From a virus: DNA of 32,682 bases. The DNA is taken from positions 1 to 32,682 of the IMG/VR virus record IMGVR_UViG_3300018084_000008, one strand, 5' to 3'. The translations under genes and the position numbers were made by a program. This document shows positions 19,061 through 27,654 of this stretch, piece by piece (the first letter of the stretch is position 1; each line of letters opens with the position of its first letter). The notes under the pieces were generated by a model, which was given only the letters and a program-made list of their open reading frames with translations, had not been told where the DNA came from and searched no databases.

Positions 19061-19269
19061 GTCCCATCGAAAAGCACATGCTGTTCATCCAGTCGCTCGT
19101 GGATGCCGGCATCGCGCTCTACCCATGCGCGTCATTGGTGCCAGACGCGCCATGCGACCCGCTCGCGCTCGCCTGCGCCGAGGCTGGCGCGCGCTTCGAC
19201 GCGGCAATCGACAGGCTCGCCGAGGCCGAGTTGCGCGCCGCCGAGTCCCGCGCGCTGGCGGCCACGTGA
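19057..19269 (+). CDS. Small helical hypothetical protein
   Basis: 70 aa from ATG 19057 in an ATGA overlap. M-S-P-I-E-K-H-M-L-F-I-Q-S-L-V-D-A-G is followed by an Ala-rich helix A-C-A-E-A-G-A-R-F-D-A-A-I-D-R-L. No motif known. It shares one base with the next gene (TGATG). Confidence 0.5.
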   Translation: MSPIEKHMLFIQSLVDAGIALYPCASLVPDAPCDPLALACAEAGARFDAAIDRLAEAELRAAESRALAAT

Positions 19270-19547
19270 TGAGCGACCACGACGGGCCGATCCGGCTGCC
19301 GGCGCCGCCGCCGCTCACGCCCGCCACGCGCCCGGCCGCGCCCGAGCGGCTCAAGGACGCGCTAGCTCGCGAGCGGGCGCGTATTACGGCGATCCTCCTG
19401 TGCCCGATCAAGCAGGACGGAGACGTGTTCATCATCCGCATGCCGCGCGACGTATTCGAGCAGGCGCTGATGGGCGATGCCGGCCTACTGCACACAGAGC
19501 CAGAATCCCCGCAGTCCCCCACCGACGCCAACGGCAGCCCGGCGTGA
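19269..19547 (+). CDS. Hypothetical protein
   Basis: 92 aa from ATG 19269, one base shared with the previous stop. A Pro-rich N-terminus (I-R-L-P-A-P-P-P-L-T-P) precedes an Arg-rich helix and a folded piece I-L-L-C-P-I-K-Q-D-G-D-V-F-I-I-R-M-P-R-D-V-F. It ends with Pro/Ser residues. Function unknown. Confidence 0.5.
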   Translation: MSDHDGPIRLPAPPPLTPATRPAAPERLKDALARERARITAILLCPIKQDGDVFIIRMPRDVFEQALMGDAGLLHTEPESPQSPTDANGSPA

Positions 19548-19903
19548 AGCTCACGCACATCGACATGGGCGAGCAGTGGCTGCGCGGGCCCTGCGGCGTC
19601 GGGCGGTACCGCGCCTTCGTCGACACCTGGAGCGTCGTCGCGCCGTGCGGCCGGCACCGGTTTGAGGCGGACTCCATCGTCGATGTGGACATGGTTCACA
19701 GGGTGCCCGACGTCAGCCGGTTCCGGGAGACTTACTCCCAGCGGGTGCGCAGTGCGCTTGAGGAGTACGCCGCGGCCCACGTCTGCAGCGAGATGATGCT
19801 GCCGCTCTCGCCGGGCGTGCGCGTGGTGCCGCTCGCCGACGCGCTGCCGTGGTGGCGCCGCCTCCGGGCGTGGATCGCTGCGAGGGTCGGCCTCGGTGAC
19901 TGA
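19544..19903 (+). CDS. Hypothetical protein upstream of terminase
   Basis: 119 aa. GTG 19544 overlaps the previous stop as GTGA. A beta-rich part (R-Y-R-A-F-V-D-T-W-S-V-V-A-P-C) and a helical part (R-F-R-E-T-Y-S-Q-R-V-R-S) are followed by W-W-R-R-L-R-A-W-I, an amphipathic Trp-rich C-terminal helix. It overlaps the terminase start by 8 bp. Not recognised; possibly a packaging accessory protein by position. Confidence 0.5.
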   Translation: MKLTHIDMGEQWLRGPCGVGRYRAFVDTWSVVAPCGRHRFEADSIVDVDMVHRVPDVSRFRETYSQRVRSALEEYAAAHVCSEMMLPLSPGVRVVPLADALPWWRRLRAWIAARVGLGD

Positions 19904-21401
19904 CAACCCGTTCGCCGGCACCCCCGTCGCCGAAGCGATCCGCGCGTGGCGTCGCAACCCCGTGCAGTTTGTGCGCCAAGTCTGGCCGGGGATCGAGCCT
20001 GACCCGCAGCAGGCCGACGCGCTCATGGAGTTCGGATCGGACGCTCCCATCGTGCGCCAGTCGTTCCAAGGCCCGACCGGCAACGGCAAGTCTGCAACGA
20101 TGGTCTGGTGTGGCCTGAACTTCCTCACGACGCGCGGCGACAAGGACCACCACCCCATCGGGAAATGCCTCGCCGTCACGCGCGAGAACCTTGAGTCCCA
20201 CCTGTGGACCGAGTACCGGCGCTGGATCAGCGCTTCGCCGCTGATGAGCAGGCTGTTCGAGATCAACAGCGAGCGCATCTACGCGCGCGACCATCCAGGA
20301 ACGTGGTGGCTGCAAGCTACCGGCTATCCGAAGGACGCCGACGAGCAGACCCTTGGCCGCACGCTCTCCGGCCTGCACGAGTGGTACGTGTTGGAGCAGA
20401 TCGACGAGTCGGGCGCGGTGCCGCCGCAGCTCATCAACGTCGCTGACCAAGCTGGATCCACGGCGCGAGTGCTGCGCATCCAGCAGGCCGGCAACCCGCT
20501 CTCCCGCAAGGGCATGCTATTCGCGGTTACGCAGGGTGAGCTGCGCGCTCAGTGGACGATCTACGAGTGCACGGCCGACCCGGACGATCCCAAGCGCACG
20601 CCGCGCGTCGACGTGGAGTGGGCCCGCCAGAAGATCGCAGCGGCCACGCGCGGGCGTGATGATGCGTGGGTCCGCGCCTACGTGCTCGGCCGCTTCCCGG
20701 ATGGCGACATCTCAGCGCTCCTCACTGAGGAGGACGTGGACCGTGCGATGAACCGGTCGCCGCAGAAGTCGGACTTCGATTGGGCCGCCAAGGTCGTGAG
20801 CGCCGACGTGGGGCGCGAGATCGACCCGAGCGCTGTCTGCTGCCGACAGGGTTGCTTCGTGCATCCGATCATGGAGCGCGGTGGGCAGACAGGATCGAGC
20901 GGAGCCTCATGGATGGCCGAAGTAGCCAGCGCGTGGGGTGGTGTGGACGCGATGCTCGTGGATGGCACCGGCGGGCACGGCTGGTCGTGGATCGAGCCGC
21001 TGAAGGCGCGCGGGCACCGTGTGATCCCGGTCGTCTACAGCAGCGCGCCGGCAAACCAGCGCTTCGGCAACCTGCGGGCCGAGGGCTGGTGGAAGATGGC
21101 CGAGGCGATCCGGGACAACGTGGCGCTGCCGAAGGACCCGATCCTGCGCGAGGAGTTACTAGCCGTCACGGGCGAGGTCAACGAGCGCAACGACAGGTTC
21201 TATCTTGAGGACAAGAGCGACACCAAGACGCGGCTCAAGCGCTCGCCCAACAGGGCGGACTCGCTGGCGCAGCACTGGATGGTGCCGGTGTCGTCGCGCG
21301 ATGCCCGAGTGGCACGCGGTATCGCGAGTCCCGTGTTGCGTAGTGCAGCACGGACCGAGTTCGACCCGCTCGGCCGTGAAGGCTGGGCCTCTGGGAGGTG
21401 A
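19896..21401 (+). CDS. terL: Terminase large subunit
   Basis: 501 aa from GTG 19896. The ATPase Walker A is G-P-T-G-N-G-K-S (59-66). The nuclease half has the acidic triad expected of RNase H-like terminases: D304 (S-A-D-V-G-R-E), D356 (L-V-D-G-T-G-G) and D455 (N-R-A-D-S-L-A). Length is typical. It powers DNA translocation into the prohead through the portal and cuts the concatemer. A classical Walker B is not obvious; E-W-Y-V-L-E-Q-I-D-E is the best candidate. It lies four genes upstream of the portal. Confidence 0.88.
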   Translation: MTDNPFAGTPVAEAIRAWRRNPVQFVRQVWPGIEPDPQQADALMEFGSDAPIVRQSFQGPTGNGKSATMVWCGLNFLTTRGDKDHHPIGKCLAVTRENLESHLWTEYRRWISASPLMSRLFEINSERIYARDHPGTWWLQATGYPKDADEQTLGRTLSGLHEWYVLEQIDESGAVPPQLINVADQAGSTARVLRIQQAGNPLSRKGMLFAVTQGELRAQWTIYECTADPDDPKRTPRVDVEWARQKIAAATRGRDDAWVRAYVLGRFPDGDISALLTEEDVDRAMNRSPQKSDFDWAAKVVSADVGREIDPSAVCCRQGCFVHPIMERGGQTGSSGASWMAEVASAWGGVDAMLVDGTGGHGWSWIEPLKARGHRVIPVVYSSAPANQRFGNLRAEGWWKMAEAIRDNVALPKDPILREELLAVTGEVNERNDRFYLEDKSDTKTRLKRSPNRADSLAQHWMVPVSSRDARVARGIASPVLRSAARTEFDPLGREGWASGR

Positions 21402-21402
21402 C

Positions 21403-21930
21403 ATGACCAACGACGCCCGAAACCGCATAGCCAACCTGCGCAACGGCGCGCCGGACAAGCTCACCAACGGCCAGGCGCTGCACGGCCAGGATGTGCCGCA
21501 GATACAGCCGGTGGACTTCACCGTGCTGGCGTCGCAGGTGCTGAACCGGCTCTCGCCGCAGTTCCCGACGCCCTACATGAAGGCGCCCGGCGAGGACGCC
21601 GTGGTGGTCAACATGCCGGACTACAGCCAGATGGAGCTGCAGTACCGGGCGCACTTGGAGAAGAACCATGCGGACGGCTCGCCCTTCACGACCATCGAGG
21701 AGGACAAGCTGGCCATGGTGCTGCTCCTGAAGGAGTTCCAGCAGAAGCAGCACGCCTTCGCGCTGCACTGGAACGCGCGGCGCCGGGCCGACGCGGACGC
21801 CGCGAAGGCGATGACGCCGGCGCCCGAGGACAAGCTGCCCGAGGCGCCAACCGAGGACCGCGCGCCGGAGGGGTTCCAGCCGCGCCTGGTCGACGAGTCA
21901 CCGGAAGAAGACTACCCGGCTGCGCCTTGA
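21403..21930 (+). CDS. Hypothetical virion-operon protein between terminase and portal
   Basis: 175 aa. GGGAGG lies just before ATG 21403, one base after the terminase stop. Middle part: F-T-V-L-A-S-Q-V-L-N-R-L-S-P-Q-F and V-N-M-P-D-Y-S-Q-M-E-L-Q-Y, then a charged helix L-L-L-K-E-F-Q-Q-K-Q-H. The C-terminus is acidic and Pro-rich, probably disordered. No homolog is recalled; an assembly factor is a reasonable guess from position. Confidence 0.55.
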   Translation: MTNDARNRIANLRNGAPDKLTNGQALHGQDVPQIQPVDFTVLASQVLNRLSPQFPTPYMKAPGEDAVVVNMPDYSQMELQYRAHLEKNHADGSPFTTIEEDKLAMVLLLKEFQQKQHAFALHWNARRRADADAAKAMTPAPEDKLPEAPTEDRAPEGFQPRLVDESPEEDYPAAP

Positions 21931-21993
21931 TCCGCGGCTCCATGCGGTGTACCGGCATGCCGCGAGCGATCCTCTGCGCGCGGAGTTCTGTCT

Positions 21994-22287
21994 GTGGGAT
22001 TCGGCGACTACTTCGACTCGGTCTCGCACTTCTACACGAAGGTCTTCGACCCGCTTGGGTTTGGGCAGGGGCTGCTCGGCAAGTTCAAGGGCCCCAGCAA
22101 GCCGAAGTTCCCCAAGCCGCCAGCCCTCGATCCAGAGGCCGACGCCAAGAAGGCGCTCTCGGCCGCCGAGCACGCCAAGGCGCTGCAGCTCCAGCAGTAC
22201 GGACTGTACGACCTGATTCTCTCCGGCATGGGCGGGCTCGGCACCATCCCGGGCAAGAACAAGTACACGGGCGGCCTCGGTGGCTAA
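21994..22287 (+). CDS. Small virion-operon protein preceding portal
   Basis: 97 aa from GTG 21994, with GGAG nine bases upstream. The start is aromatic (M-G-F-G-D-Y-F-D-S-V-S-H-F-Y), followed by a Lys/Pro-rich middle F-P-K-P-P-A and a helix A-L-Q-L-Q-Q-Y-G-L-Y-D-L-I-L. The tail is Gly-rich. It overlaps the portal start by 8 bp. Small Gly-rich proteins at this place are common in BPP-1-like podoviruses; role unknown. Confidence 0.5.
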   Translation: MGFGDYFDSVSHFYTKVFDPLGFGQGLLGKFKGPSKPKFPKPPALDPEADAKKALSAAEHAKALQLQQYGLYDLILSGMGGLGTIPGKNKYTGGLGG

Positions 22288-23977
22288 GGCGCTCTCCGGC
22301 AAGAGCAAGTTCCAGTGGCTCGAGGAGCGGCGCGCGGCACGGCTCTACGACCGTGGCAGCTACGAGTCGACGTGGCGCACGCTCGGCGACATCATCGACC
22401 CATTCCGCGTGCGCTTCAGCCTCACGGACAACAATCGGGGCGACCGGCGCTCAACGAGGATCATCCGCAACGTCGCCGGCCAGGCGCAGCGGCGCCTGCG
22501 CGCGATCATGGCCAGCGAGCTGCTGTCGCCTGTCTCGGACTGGTACGAGCTGACGACAGGCGACCCGAAGATCGATGCCGACAAGCAGGCGGCCATCTGG
22601 CTGCGCGAGGAGCGCGACGCCCAGCTCTCGGACGACGACCGCAGCAACTTCTACACCGAAGCCGATCTCACCGTCGGCGACGGCATCAAGTTCGGCACGG
22701 GCGCGCTGTTCGTGGAGGAGTCGCTCGAGACGGTGATCCACTGCAAGGCGCTGCCCATCGGCAGCTACGCCATCGGTGTGTCCGAGAACGACCAGGTCAA
22801 CGAGGTTTCGCGCGACTTCCGGCTCAACACGGCGCAGATGGTGGAGAAGTTCACCTACGAGAAGCTGCCGCGCGTGATTCGCCGCGACTACGACCTGAAG
22901 CAATACAACAGCTTCTGGGACGTGGCCCACCTCGTGTATCCCAACGAGGACTGGAACCCACAGTACCTGCTGGCGTCGAAGCGCTTCCTTGAGTGCTACT
23001 GGTGCCGCAGCGTCAGCGATGTGGAGCAGAAGGGCGGCGTTCTCCGCGAGGGCGGGTACGACGAGTTCCCGATCATGGTGCCGCGCTGGGAAGTGGCGCC
23101 GGGCGACCTGTACGGAACCAACTGCCCCGGCATCACGGCCATGGACGACATCTTGGAGCTGCAGAAGCTCGCGGAGGAGCGCCTGCGGCTGCTCGCGTAC
23201 ATGAGCCGGCCAGCGGTATCAGGACCACCAGGCATCCGCGACGGTGGCATCGACCTGATGCCCGGCGGCGTGACCGAGGAGCCGGCGAGCACGGTCGCGT
23301 CGGCACGCACGCAGCCGATCTTCGAGGTCCAGGCCCAGGCGCTGGTGGCCATCCTGGACGCGATGAAGGACTGCACGGCATCGATCCGCGAGGCGTTCTA
23401 TGCCGACGTGGTCTCGCCGATGCTCGATGACCTGCGAGCGCAGAAGGACACGGCCGCCGCGGTCTACGCCAAGCAGGACGAGCGCAACTCGCTCATGGGC
23501 AGCGTGGTCACGCGCTACAGCGACGACTTCCACGACCCGTATGTGCGCCGACACTTCGGGATCCGCTGGCGGCGCGGACTGGTCAAGCCGCCACCGCCGA
23601 TCCTGCAGGGCAAGAGCATTCACGTCCGCCTGCTGTCGAAGATGGCGTCCGCGCAGCGGTCGGTCGGCCTCTCGCCGGTGATCCGGTTCGGCGCGCAGAT
23701 GCTGGAGATGGCGCCCGCCGTGCCGGGCGTGCTGGATAACGTGGATTGGGACGAGTACGCGCGGACGGCCGGGCGCTTGCAGGGCGTGCCGCCGAAGATC
23801 ATCCGGTCTCCGGAGGAGACGGCCGCGTTGCGCCAGGCGCGCGCCAAGGAGATCGCCAGGCAACAGGCGGTGCAGCAGGCGATGCAGGCGGCCGACACAG
23901 CGAGCAAGCTGTCCAACGTGGACATGAATCAAGACACAGCTGGCAGTCGCATGCTCGCCAGCGCTGGAGGTGCGTGA
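22280..23977 (+). CDS. Portal (head-tail connector) protein
   Basis: 565 aa from GTG 22280. It matches the podoviral head-to-tail connecting family: an N-terminal helical part with W-R-T-L-G-D-I-I-D-P, R-I-I-R-N-V-A-G-Q-A and R-L-R-A-I-M-A-S-E-L. It continues with D-G-I-K-F-G-T-G-A-L-F-V-E-E and, later, A-M-D-D-I-L-E-L-Q-K-L-A-E-E-R. The C-terminal Gln/Ala-rich helix fits the portal barrel. It forms the dodecameric ring at the head vertex through which terminase drives DNA. Length is typical of T7-like and BPP-1-like portals. Confidence 0.9.
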   Translation: MAKALSGKSKFQWLEERRAARLYDRGSYESTWRTLGDIIDPFRVRFSLTDNNRGDRRSTRIIRNVAGQAQRRLRAIMASELLSPVSDWYELTTGDPKIDADKQAAIWLREERDAQLSDDDRSNFYTEADLTVGDGIKFGTGALFVEESLETVIHCKALPIGSYAIGVSENDQVNEVSRDFRLNTAQMVEKFTYEKLPRVIRRDYDLKQYNSFWDVAHLVYPNEDWNPQYLLASKRFLECYWCRSVSDVEQKGGVLREGGYDEFPIMVPRWEVAPGDLYGTNCPGITAMDDILELQKLAEERLRLLAYMSRPAVSGPPGIRDGGIDLMPGGVTEEPASTVASARTQPIFEVQAQALVAILDAMKDCTASIREAFYADVVSPMLDDLRAQKDTAAAVYAKQDERNSLMGSVVTRYSDDFHDPYVRRHFGIRWRRGLVKPPPPILQGKSIHVRLLSKMASAQRSVGLSPVIRFGAQMLEMAPAVPGVLDNVDWDEYARTAGRLQGVPPKIIRSPEETAALRQARAKEIARQQAVQQAMQAADTASKLSNVDMNQDTAGSRMLASAGGA

Positions 23978-24420
23978 TGCCAAAGGGTGGCGTGATTCCG
24001 CCGTTCGGACTCCTCTGCGTGTGGTCGGCATCGTGCGCACAGGCCACGACGACTGTGCTTGGCGTGCCGGACATCTCCAATCAACCAAGCTGGATCTTTG
24101 GTGCCGGCTTCAAGACGCGCATCGTCCAGTGGACAATGCTGTCGCGCGCCGGAGTCATGCCAGCCGGCGAGACAGCCACGGCGATCATCAAGATCGACGA
24201 TGTCGACATGAGCACGAGCTTCCAGGCGCTGCGACTCGACGACGCGCACGGCACGAACGTTAGCTCGCTGCCGCTGGACGCAACCGACGGCTTCGTCATC
24301 GACTCCTCCGCCGCGAGCACCGGCCTGGCGGTATCGGTGCTCACGTCGGCGCTGACCGGCACGTTCGTCTGCCAGATCGCCGCGTGGGGCTACCGCTTCC
24401 ACCCGAGCATGGTGGGGTGA
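23977..24420 (+). CDS. Beta-rich hypothetical virion protein
   Basis: 147 aa. ATG 23977 shares one base with the portal stop (TGATG), and GGAGG lies six bases upstream. Mostly strands: W-I-F-G-A-G-F-K-T-R-I-V-Q-W-T, A-T-A-I-I-K-I-D-D-V-D-M, F-V-I-D-S-S-A and L-T-G-T-F-V-C-Q-I-A-A-W-G-Y-R-F. An immunoglobulin-like decoration or head-fibre protein would fit; this is inference from composition. Confidence 0.55.
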   Translation: MPKGGVIPPFGLLCVWSASCAQATTTVLGVPDISNQPSWIFGAGFKTRIVQWTMLSRAGVMPAGETATAIIKIDDVDMSTSFQALRLDDAHGTNVSSLPLDATDGFVIDSSAASTGLAVSVLTSALTGTFVCQIAAWGYRFHPSMVG

Positions 24421-24701
24421 CCCCGCAGACCGGCAAAGCCGCCGCCGCATGGCGCGCAGTGCTGCGCACGCCCGAGGGCTGCGATGTGCTGCGCGTGATC
24501 CTGTTCAAGATTTGCGAGATGGAGAAGGGTACGCACGAGCCCGGCGCCGACGTGCTGACCGTGCTGAAGCTCGAGGGCCTGCGCGAGGCCGGGCGCAAGA
24601 TCCGCGCGCAGATCGAGGCCGCCGACCCCACCGGCTACGTGATGCTGCTGCAGCAAGACATCGCGGACGCGCAGGCGCGTCGCGGGGGCGCCAGCGCGTG
24701 A
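24417..24701 (+). CDS. Bbp19-like virion-operon protein
   Basis: 94 aa. GTG 24417 overlaps the previous stop as GTGA. Core: W-R-A-V-L-R-T-P-E-G-C-D-V-L-R-V-I-L, then E-G-L-R-E-A-G-R-K-I-R-A-Q-I and a C-terminal helix Y-V-M-L-L-Q-Q-D-I-A-D-A. The T-P-E-G-x-x-V-L and E-G-x-R-x-x-G pattern fits the Bbp19 family of Bordetella phage BPP-1, found between portal and capsid genes. Function in assembly is not established. Confidence 0.6.
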   Translation: MTPQTGKAAAAWRAVLRTPEGCDVLRVILFKICEMEKGTHEPGADVLTVLKLEGLREAGRKIRAQIEAADPTGYVMLLQQDIADAQARRGGASA

Positions 24702-24901
24702 GCCCGCCACGACCCGCACAGCCCGGCGTGGTCTCCTCCATGGGCTTCCGGCGGGCCGCCGTCGGCAAGCGGAAAAACCGGCATGTCAGCGCCTGGATTG
24801 AGGACGAGCTGTACGTCGCGCTGGCGCGCGTGGCGGGTCGCGCCGGCATCACACACTCAGCGGCCGTCGCGGAAATACTCAGGAAAGCCTTGACTCGCTA
24901 G
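24698..24901 (+). CDS. Ribbon-helix-helix-like protein in the virion operon
   Basis: 67 aa. GTG 24698 overlaps the previous stop as GTGA. A basic N-terminus R-R-A-A-V-G-K-R-K-N-R is followed by the RHH-like R-H-V-S-A-W-I-E-D-E-L-Y-V-A-L-A-R-V-A and G-I-T-H-S-A-A-V-A-E-I-L-R-K-A-L. The strand plus two helices fit Arc/CopG-type DNA binders. A transcription regulator inside a structural operon is unusual; it might regulate late genes or bind DNA in the head. Confidence 0.6.
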   Translation: MSPPRPAQPGVVSSMGFRRAAVGKRKNRHVSAWIEDELYVALARVAGRAGITHSAAVAEILRKALTR

Positions 24902-24918
24902 GTTGTGCGGGTTGTCGG

Positions 24919-25572
24919 ATGGCCATGACGCCTCCGACTTCGGCCCCCGAAGCGCCTGCTGCGCCGGCTGCTTCCGCCCCTCCCGTTGCGCCACCGGCCG
25001 CCGCAGCGCCCGCGCCGAGCGCACCTGCGCCGGTCACCGCCGCAGCGCCCGCCGCCGGCCTGCCGTCGGTTGCGCCCACGGTCGCGCCCGTCGCGCACGA
25101 CTACAGCAAGTTGACTGCGCCCGACGGCAGCGGTTTTGACGCAGCCTACGTCGCCAGCGTCGCGGAGTGGGCCAAGTCCGAGAACATGACGCCCGCCGAG
25201 GCGCAGGCCACGCTCAAGCGCGAGTCCGCGAACATCGCGCGCTTCCGCAGCCAGTCAGCCGCGTGGGACGCGGAGCTGCGCAACGACCCCGCGTTCGGCG
25301 GCGCGAAGTACGACGTGACGATCAAGAACCGGGACGCCGCGCTGCAGCGCTTCCCCTCCGGCAAGGAACTCGGAGAGGAACTGCGCGCGACCAACTGGAT
25401 CGCCTACCCGCGCTTCGCGCGCTTCCTCGCGGAGGTCGGCGCGGCCTTCGCTGAGAAGCCCGCGGTGGCCGGGACGCAGTCACCAGCCAAGTCGCTGTCC
25501 TACGCCGAGGCTTTCCCCGCGACATGGGCCGCGCTCACGCCTGCCCAGCGCAAGGAAGTCGGCTTCGAATGA
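24919..25572 (+). CDS. Scaffolding protein candidate
   Basis: 217 aa from ATG 24919 (ATG 24925 possible). Residues about 5-57 are almost only Ala/Pro/Ser/Val. A helical part follows, with D-Y-S-K-L-T-A-P-D-G-S-G-F, Y-V-A-S-V-A-E-W-A-K-S-E-N-M-T-P-A-E-A-Q and R-F-R-S-Q-S-A-A-W-D. The C-terminal helix-rich region ends A-L-T-P-A-Q-R-K-E-V-G-F. A disordered N-terminus with a charged helical C-terminus directly before the capsid gene is typical for podoviral scaffolds. Confidence 0.65.
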   Translation: MAMTPPTSAPEAPAAPAASAPPVAPPAAAAPAPSAPAPVTAAAPAAGLPSVAPTVAPVAHDYSKLTAPDGSGFDAAYVASVAEWAKSENMTPAEAQATLKRESANIARFRSQSAAWDAELRNDPAFGGAKYDVTIKNRDAALQRFPSGKELGEELRATNWIAYPRFARFLAEVGAAFAEKPAVAGTQSPAKSLSYAEAFPATWAALTPAQRKEVGFE

Positions 25573-25592
25573 GCAACCCGGAGACCTGATCC

Positions 25593-26648
25593 ATGGCCAC
25601 TCTTGGCGCAGCCTACGTCACCACTGCCGATATCGAGAAGATGCGGCTCCCCGATGGGACCATCGCCAATCCGGCCGAGCTGCTCGACCAGACCAACGAG
25701 ATGGCGCAGGACATCCCGTGGTACCCGACGAACAAGGACACGAGCAACATCACGGTCGTGCGCACTGGCATCCCGCAGCCAGTGCTCCGCCGGCTGTATG
25801 AGGGCACGCCGCCGACGAAGAGCGCAGTCGCGCAGATCGAGGACGGCGTCTCGCTCATGACCGACGCCGGTGTGATCGACGTCGATGTCCCGCACGGCGG
25901 GAACCTCGGCAAGATCCGCATGAATGAGCGCAAGGCGAAGCTGCAGGGCTTCATGCAGTACTTCCAGTACCTGATGCTCTACGGCACCAACCAGCTCGAC
26001 GAGCGCCAGTTCAACGGCCTCACGATCCGCTACAACGCGATCACCGGCAACGTCAGCTCGCAGGTCCTCAACGCCGGCGGCACGGGCACAGACAACACGT
26101 CCGTCTGGGGCATCGATTGGGACGAGGACAAGGTTTGCGGTCTCTACCCGAAGGGCACGCAGGCCGGCCTCGAAGTCAACGACAAGGGCATCCAGAAGCA
26201 GCCCACGAGCGTGACCGCCGGAGCTGTCGGTACGGGCTTCTGGGCCTACGAAGACGAGCTCAAGTGGAAGTGCGGGCTCGCGGTCAAGAACTACATGAGC
26301 GTCGTTCGCATCGCGAACATCGACGTCAGCGATCTCACGTTCCAACAGCTCGGCACTGGCTCGCAGGCGTCCACGGCCTCGACATACCTGATCGACCTGA
26401 TCGCCGACGCCATCGAGCGCATCCAGAACCCCGGACCGAACTTCCGCTTCTACTGCACGCGCCGCACGCGCACCTGGATTCGCCGGCAGTCGGCGGTCAA
26501 GGGCGGCTCGCAGATCCACTTCGACGCGCCAGCCGGCACAAATCAGATCCCGATCCTGAGCGTGCACGGCGTCCAGGTTCGCATCTGCGACCAGATCCTG
26601 GTTAACACCGAAGACGACGCGCCGGTCCTGCTGTCCGACTTCCCGTGA
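25593..26648 (+). CDS. Major capsid protein (GP7 / Bbp17-like)
   Basis: 351 aa from ATG 25593. It starts with a polar helix (T-T-A-D-I-E-K-M-R-L-P-D-G). Next come D-I-P-W-Y-P-T-N, R-R-L-Y-E-G-T-P-P-T-K-S-A and M-L-Y-G-T-N-Q-L-D-E-R-Q-F-N-G-L. The HK97-like C-terminal part has F-R-F-Y-C-T-R-R-T-R-T-W-I-R and V-H-G-V-Q-V-R-I-C-D-Q-I. The G-x-P-x-P-x-x-R-x-L-x-x-G and F-x-G-L segments match the GP7-type capsids of BPP-1-like podoviruses. It forms the icosahedral shell. The gene sits between scaffold and cement genes as expected. Confidence 0.85.
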   Translation: MATLGAAYVTTADIEKMRLPDGTIANPAELLDQTNEMAQDIPWYPTNKDTSNITVVRTGIPQPVLRRLYEGTPPTKSAVAQIEDGVSLMTDAGVIDVDVPHGGNLGKIRMNERKAKLQGFMQYFQYLMLYGTNQLDERQFNGLTIRYNAITGNVSSQVLNAGGTGTDNTSVWGIDWDEDKVCGLYPKGTQAGLEVNDKGIQKQPTSVTAGAVGTGFWAYEDELKWKCGLAVKNYMSVVRIANIDVSDLTFQQLGTGSQASTASTYLIDLIADAIERIQNPGPNFRFYCTRRTRTWIRRQSAVKGGSQIHFDAPAGTNQIPILSVHGVQVRICDQILVNTEDDAPVLLSDFP

Positions 26649-26674
26649 CCGCCTGACCTAGAGGAAACCGACCA

Positions 26675-27193
26675 ATGGCCTACATCGACAGCCAGAACAA
26701 GTTTGCCAACGCGGCGTCCATCGCGGCGGCCGCCGGCACGGCGGTCATCGGCGACAACTTCGACACGTCAGCGACGGTGCCCGCGAGCGGCGCCGTTGTG
26801 GCGGGCGCCGGCCAGGGCCGCAACATGGGCGTGGGGGAACCGCTGTTCGGCCACATCCTCGTCACCACGGCGCTTGTGCAGGCCAGCACCGATGGCACGG
26901 TCATCTTCCAGCTCGTCTCGGCCGCGACCACGACCCTCACGTCCTCGCCGCGCGTGCATTGGGCGAGCGAGACGTACACGGACGGCGCGTCGCCATCGGG
27001 TGGCGCCGACCTGCTCGCCATCGGCAACCTGATCGAGTTCATCGTGCCGCCGGACGACAAGACGTGGCTGCGGTACATCGGCTTCCTGTGCGTCACCGGC
27101 GTGCAGACGTCCTCGGCCGGCGCGGTCACGATCTGGATCGACCACAGCAAGGCCGGCAAGCCCTTCATCTACGCCAACGGCCTGTCCTACTGA
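26675..27193 (+). CDS. Bbp16-family capsid cement protein
   Basis: 172 aa from ATG 26675, with GAGGAAAC upstream. The start Y-I-D-S-Q-N-K-F-A-N is followed by a beta-rich domain with M-G-V-G-E-P-L-F-G-H-I-L-V-T-T, G-T-V-I-F-Q-L-V-S-A-A and W-L-R-Y-I-G-F-L-C. The end is K-A-G-K-P-F-I-Y-A-N-G. This order fits the Bbp16 cement proteins that bind and stabilise the BPP-1-type capsid surface. Immediate placement after the capsid gene supports this. Confidence 0.75.
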   Translation: MAYIDSQNKFANAASIAAAAGTAVIGDNFDTSATVPASGAVVAGAGQGRNMGVGEPLFGHILVTTALVQASTDGTVIFQLVSAATTTLTSSPRVHWASETYTDGASPSGGADLLAIGNLIEFIVPPDDKTWLRYIGFLCVTGVQTSSAGAVTIWIDHSKAGKPFIYANGLSY

Positions 27194-27219
27194 CACCCAC
27201 TCGCTGAGGAGACAGCTCG

Positions 27220-27576
27220 ATGCCCACAGTCGAAGCGCCAGCCAAGTCGCCCACCAAGCCGCTCCTGCTGCGCGCGATCGAGCGCCGCTGGAAGGGGCAC
27301 TACATGCTTGGCCCTGGCGAGGTGTGTGGCGACCTCTTCTGGCACACGCCGCGCGACAGTGACCGCGTCAAGCCCGGCGACAAGGCCACGAAGTTCAACA
27401 CGACGATCGACGGCGCGGTGTTCCGCCTGCCCACTGGCACCGAGCTCGTCGATCCCGCCACGGCGGACCCCGCCTCCATCCCGAAGCCGCCGAAGGTCGT
27501 GGCCAACACCGCACCCGGCGGCGGCCCGCGCCTGCGCAAGGGCTTCAACTTCGAGACCAACGAGACCACGCCCTGA
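27220..27576 (+). CDS. Hypothetical virion-operon protein
   Basis: 118 aa. GAGGAG lies before ATG 27220. Folded part: L-L-L-R-A-I-E-R-R-W-K-G-H-Y-M-L-G-P-G-E-V-C, D-L-F-W-H-T-P-R-D-S and G-A-V-F-R-L-P-T-G-T. The C-terminus is Pro-rich and disordered. A terminator follows at once, so it ends the head transcript. Function unknown; a head-associated protein is likely. Confidence 0.5.
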   Translation: MPTVEAPAKSPTKPLLLRAIERRWKGHYMLGPGEVCGDLFWHTPRDSDRVKPGDKATKFNTTIDGAVFRLPTGTELVDPATADPASIPKPPKVVANTAPGGGPRLRKGFNFETNETTP

Positions 27577-27598
27577 CGGAACTCCCGACTTGGAACGC

Positions 27599-27640
27599 AG
27601 GCCCCGGTGTCCGGCACACCCGGTCGCCGGGGCCTTTCTG
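27599..27640 (+). terminator. Rho-independent terminator between head and tail genes
   Basis: A perfect 9-bp stem AGGCCCCGG (27599-27607) / CCGGGGCCT (27627-27635) with a 19-nt loop is followed by TTTCTG. It sits between the head genes and the tail tubular genes and may lower expression downstream of the capsid genes. The T-run is short, so leakage is likely. Confidence 0.75.
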
Positions 27641-27654
27641 CTTGAGAGGTAGAC

